The notes below the pieces were generated by a model that was given only the letters and a program-made list of their open reading frames with translations, searched no databases and was not told the origin of the DNA. DNA of 64,000 bases from Amoebidium appalachense. Lineage: Eukaryota; Ichthyosporea. The number at the start of each line of letters is the position of its first letter. The stretch's first letter is position 1. The stretch spans positions 4,464,001-4,528,000 of the forward strand of contig CAVNZM010000002.1 in NCBI GenBank assembly GCA_963693365.1. Direction: 5' to 3'. Of this stretch, positions 60,401 through 64,000 are shown one piece after another. The translations under genes were made by a program, and so were the position numbers.

Positions 60401-62210
60401 CCCGAGAAGTTCTGTGCCCGCTTCCGCGACCCCGAGACCCTGGACAAGTTCAAGAAAGTCGTCGAGGAGGCGGCGGCCGCCGCCGCAAACGCCCCCAGCA
60501 GCAGCGCCCCCGCCCAGCCGGCCCCGCCCAAGGACGGCAAGGGCCTGGCCGAGCTGTTTGCCCAGGCCCCCGGCCAGTGGAAGTGCCCGGCCTGCCTGGT
60601 GGCCAACAAGAAGGACGACGACCGCTGCCCGGCCTGCCAGACCCCCCGCCCCGGTGCAGAAACCAAGCCCGCCCAACCGCCATCCCTGGCGAACCCGGCA
60701 GCACCGGCTGCCCCTGCCGATGGGGCACCCAAGTACACGTTTGGCGTCAGCCCGTTTGGCGCCAGCAGCAGCACGTTGGCGTTTGGCGGGGCCACAGCGG
60801 CAGCGCCAAGCACGCCGGCCAGCAGCAGCGGTGGGCTATTTGGGGCGGCGTCAGCCGGCAAGCCGCTGTTTGGGGGCACAGGCACGGCATCGTTTGGCGC
60901 TGTCCCTGCCTCCGGGTTTGGCGGCGCACCAAAGACCGACGCCACACCGGCCCCTCTGTTTGGTGGGGCGGCAGCCGGCGGCACGTCATTTGCCGGGATC
61001 CCGGCATCTGGGTTTGGGGGCAAGAAGACTGATGGGCCGGCCACGCCTGCACCACTGTTTGGGGCCGGCAAGGGGCAGGCAGAAAAGAAGGAAGCAGAGG
61101 ACGACGATGACGAGGAGGAAAGCGACGGCGACGACCAGGTGAGTGCCCACGTGCATTTGGGGGGGGGAGTGGGGGGGGGTGGGGGGGGTTCTGTGTGGCA
61201 GCCTGTTGGTCTGATTTGGTGCACTGCGCGGCGACCGCATACACGTTGGCTGAATTGTTTCTTGCTCAGTGACCCACGGGGTCGTTGTGTTTGCCTGTGT
61301 TGTTGGTATGGATGTGACGTGGATGTGGGCTTGTCGGTTAATGGTGTGCATGGGTGCTTACACGGTTTTGTTTGTGCTCCCAATGCTGTGTGCTCGAGAC
61401 ACGGTGACCAATTTATGTGTGAGGGCAGTGTTCTTAAAGTGTTTGTTGGTGTGTGCTCGCATGTACATTTGTGTGTGTGCATGTGTGCTCGTTTTTTTTT
61501 TTTTTGCAGAATCCATAATAAAAGCATGGCCGTTCCATAGCCTCGCCAATGGGAAAAGGGTGGTGGGTGCCTTGTGTGTCTGTGTGTGGTGATCACCACG
61601 CACGCCTCCTTCTTCTGTGTGTTGGCTGCAATAGCTTTGTGTTTGATGGGCGCAGATCCGCTGCACGGATATGGCTGGATGGTTGCTTGCTTGACTCTTA
61701 TCCCATGAATGGTCGGTTTCCATGGTTCAAGCTCTGTACCCGGTGCATGCCTTGTGTGGTTGATTCTGCACTGGATGTTTTGTGTTTTTTCGTCTTTTGT
61801 TGACGGTGTTCCATTCTCTTCTCATTCTCAAACTGTGTGTCAGTCCAGTCCTTGTTGTCATGCACGCCCTACCTGCTAGCCTTGGGTGCCAGAGGTGGGA
61901 GTGGCTTCTGGTGTTTTCTAGCAGCCTCTGCTATTTTAAGATTGTATTTGATGTGTATATGTGCTCCTGGGTTGCCACATGTGTACTTCGAGGTAAGTGG
62001 GGGGGGAGGGGGGTGGGGGGGGGGGGGGGGGGGGAAGGGGTGCATATGTGTGCATGTAGGTATGCATTTGAACTTGCGTGTGTGCGCGCCGGCCTGTGTC
62101 TGTGCACTTGATTGTGTGTGCGAATGTGTGCATGTGTGTTTCTGTGTGCGTATGTGCAAATGTGCTGGCCCTGTATATCTGTGTATGTGTGCATGGACGT
62201 TTGCGCCAAT

Positions 62211-62283
<73 letters not shown>

Positions 62284-64000
62284 ATGCCTGCTGTTGTGTC
62301 TGCATGAGTGTGCATGTCTGTGTGTGTGCATAAGTTCCTGTATGTGCCTGTTTGTTTCTGTGTGTGTGTGTGGGCGCTTGTTTTGACTGGGTCATGGGAT
62401 TAGCCACAAGTGTGTTTGTTTGGTGTGACAGGGACCTGGGGGGGGGGGGGGGGGTATAGGGTCTGCATGACTTGCGAAGGATGTGTGCACCCCACTGGGC
62501 TGAGCGGGTATGCCGCATGGAGCATGGCAGTGCTGCAATGGTGCCTCCTTGCATGGGGGCATGTGGTGCATCATGATTGCCTGGTGTTGCCTGTGCATGC
62601 CGTAACGTGTGTGTTTCCTTACCCCCGTGCATTTTTCTGCAGAGGTTGTGCCCTTGCCATGTCATGATGTGACATAGCAGGATGTCGTTGCAATCAGTTT
62701 GCCATGGTTCTGTGGCCTTGATGGTAGCTCGGTACACCCGCGTGGGTAACCTTGGATATGCTGCTGGCACATTCTGCAATGCAACATGACATGGGCATGC
62801 TTTGGAAGAGCAGACCATGCTTTGCAGTGCTGTTTGATAGGCCATACACTATATGCACATGCTCGTGGCCGTGGCACTTGCAGAGTCTATCCACCAGGTG
62901 TCCCTGTTCGGTGTCAGTTATGTGCTGTGTTCCTGTACCACAATGCATGTACAAGCAATAGGGCACGCTCAGGACCATTGCCCCAAGCTGATGTGCGGTC
63001 CCCTGTGCAGGTTGAGGAGCACGAGCCCGAGGCTGAGTTTGAGCCGATCGTGCGGCTGGCGGCGGTGGAGGTCAAGACGATGGAGGAGGATGAGGACACG
63101 CTGTTTGTAGCGCGGGCCAAGCTGTACCGATTTGCCGAGGGCAAGGAGTGGAAGGAGCGGGGCACGGGGGACATGAAGGTGCTCAAGCACCGGGTCACGG
63201 GCAAGGTGCGCATCCTCATGCGCCGCGAGAAGACCCTCAAGATCTGCGCCAACCACGTGGTCACCGCCGCCCTGCAGCTGCAGCCCTTCAAGCCGAACCC
63301 CACCATGGCCATCACCTGGGTCACCCCTGCCGACTTCTCCGAGGAGGAGGCCCGCCCCGAGAAGTTCTGTGCCCGCTTCCGCGACCCTGAGACCCTGGAC
63401 AAGTTCAAGAAAGCCGTCGAGGAGGCTGCCGCCGCCGCCTCAAACGGCCCCAGCAGCAGCGGCCCAGCCCATTCGGCGCCGCCCAAGGACGGCAAGGGCC
63501 TTGCCGAGCTGTTTGCCCAGGCCCCCGGCCAGTGGAAGTGCCCGGCCTGCCTGGTGGCCAACAAGAAGGACGACGACCGCTGCCCGGCCTGCCAGACCCC
63601 CCGCCCCGGCGCAGACCCCAAGCCCGCTCAACCGCCATCCCTGGCGAACCCGGCAGTACCGGCCGCCCCCGCCGATGGGGCACCGAAGTACACGTTTGGG
63701 GCACCTGCCGGAAACACCGAGGCTAAGCCAGCGGCTGCTGCATTCCCCACTCTGTTTGGGGCAGGGACTGGTGGTGCAGGCAGCAGTGGTGCACAGGCAC
63801 CCAAACCCCTGTTTGGCGCCGCAAGCACATCCTCTGCTCAAACCACAGAGACCAAGGGGGAGGACAAGGGCCAGGGGGAGAAGAAGGGTGTGTTTAGCAG
63901 CTTCTCGTTTGGGGCCCCAGCCATGGGGGCAGTGTCTTTTGCCTCCTTTGCAGCCCCGCCTGCTGCCCCGGCATCTACCCCTGCACCCGCCCCACCAGCA
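57100..64000 (+). CDS. Nup358/RanBP2-like array: RanBD, RBZ zinc finger and FG modules (runs off the window)
   Basis: Exons 57100-57236, 57531-58508, 60038-61138 and 63011 to the window end, all joined in phase 0. After a Pro-rich linker come three repeats of the same module: a Ran-binding domain (FEPIVRLAAVEVKTMEEDED, KLYRFAEGNEWKERGTGD, LMRREKTLKICANH), an RBZ-type zinc finger (W-K-C-P-A-C-L-V-A-N ... C-P-A-C) and an FG-rich tail (SPFG, LFG, SFG, GFGG). This order resembles RanBP2/Nup358, which binds RanGTP and forms cytoplasmic pore filaments. There is no ATG in frame directly upstream of 57100, which supports a spliced link to the LRR exons. No SUMO-E3 or cyclophilin domain is visible inside the window, but the gene continues beyond it. 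A short alternative last exon may end the gene after module 2 (61510-61518). Confidence 0.85.
57531..58508 (+). repeat. RanBD-RBZ-FG module 1 (single exon)
   Basis: 326 codons. Nearly identical to module 2 at the DNA level over the RanBD and zinc finger. One FG motif is changed (LFW instead of LFG), and another site reads TSGV instead of TFGV. It ends in an acidic stretch (KEDDDEEAEE). Confidence 0.9.
60038..61138 (+). repeat. RanBD-RBZ-FG module 2 (single exon)
   Basis: 367 codons, with a longer FG tail (GGTSFAGIPASGFGG, PLFGAG) and an acidic end (DDDDEEESDGDDQ). Donor GTGAGTGCC follows. Confidence 0.9.
61490..61522 (+). other. Candidate alternative terminal exon with polyA signal
   Basis: A T-run and TTTTGCAG acceptor are followed by AAT CCA TAA, in phase with the module 2 exon, and AATAAA (61517-61522) overlaps the stop. 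This would end the protein as ...DDQNP after two modules. Confidence 0.45.
62214..62280. repeat. (TG)n microsatellite
   Basis: Pure TG array in the intron between modules 2 and 3, with TG-rich flanks (62040-62380). Confidence 0.95.
63011..64000 (+). repeat. RanBD-RBZ-FG module 3 (truncated by window end)
   Basis: The RanBD and zinc finger are as in modules 1 and 2, with scattered changes (EPEAEFEPIV, FVARAKLY, EGKEWKERG). The FG tail is different (FGAPAGNTEAKPAAA, KPLFGAAST) and Ala/Pro-rich at the window end. Confidence 0.9.

Overview
This is a GC-rich stretch of an intron-rich eukaryotic nuclear genome. I read it as an animal or close holozoan relative: it carries a LIM-homeobox gene, a RasGRP-like exchange factor, an MCFD2-type cargo receptor subunit, an SREBP-like membrane-bound bHLH factor, and cyclophilin PPIE with its usual RRM plus cyclophilin architecture. 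The species cannot be named from sequence alone. I found no tRNA, rRNA, CRISPR array, operon or prokaryotic feature.

There are about 14 protein-coding genes, almost all split into many small exons with GT-AG (twice GC-AG) introns. I reconstructed exons by hand and checked that every junction keeps the reading frame, so gene boundaries are model predictions. Order and strand: RVxF-motif protein (+, 2853-4802); mitochondrial PPR protein (-, 5687-7368); MCFD2 (+, 7711-10178); RasGRP-like GEF with a PX-like C-terminus (-, 10795-16346); SREBP-like bHLH membrane protein (+, 17337-22069); PFKFB with a degenerate phosphatase site (-, 22286-26002); single-LIM LIM-homeodomain factor (+, 26925-31661); MICOS MIC26/27-like (-, 33627-35747); NEPRO-like nucleolar protein (+, 36288-39591); PPIE (-, 41370-44891); OGFOD3 (-, 45883-47795); YJU2B/CCDC130 (+, 48377-51066); TRM9-like tRNA methyltransferase (-, 51151-52826); and an LRR/coiled-coil gene (+, 53551-56700) that probably continues in frame into a Nup358/RanBP2-like array of Ran-binding domain, RBZ zinc finger and FG modules (57100 to the window end). 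Strands alternate at 12 of 13 junctions, so genes form divergent promoter pairs and convergent 3' ends.

Most of the remaining DNA is low-complexity: long (CA)n/(TG)n tracts, poly-G/poly-C runs, CCTG tetranucleotide arrays and minisatellites. Several minisatellites are not random: they iterate a splice site or a stop-codon region of the neighbouring gene (MCFD2, SREBP-like, PFKFB, NEPRO, OGFOD3). Introns share a compact 3' signal, a CTGAC or CTAAC branch-like motif usually within about 10-25 bases of the acceptor AG.

The genes are not a pathway cluster. They are mixed housekeeping functions (splicing: PPIE and YJU2B; mitochondria: PPR and MIC26/27; tRNA modification; RNase MRP/nucleolus; nuclear pore) together with signalling and metabolic regulators (RasGRP-like, SREBP-like, PFKFB). 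The most novel items are the RasGRP-like protein with PX in place of C1, the LRR-fronted RanBD/RBZ/FG nucleoporin with near-identical tandem exons, and the splice-site-derived tandem repeats.
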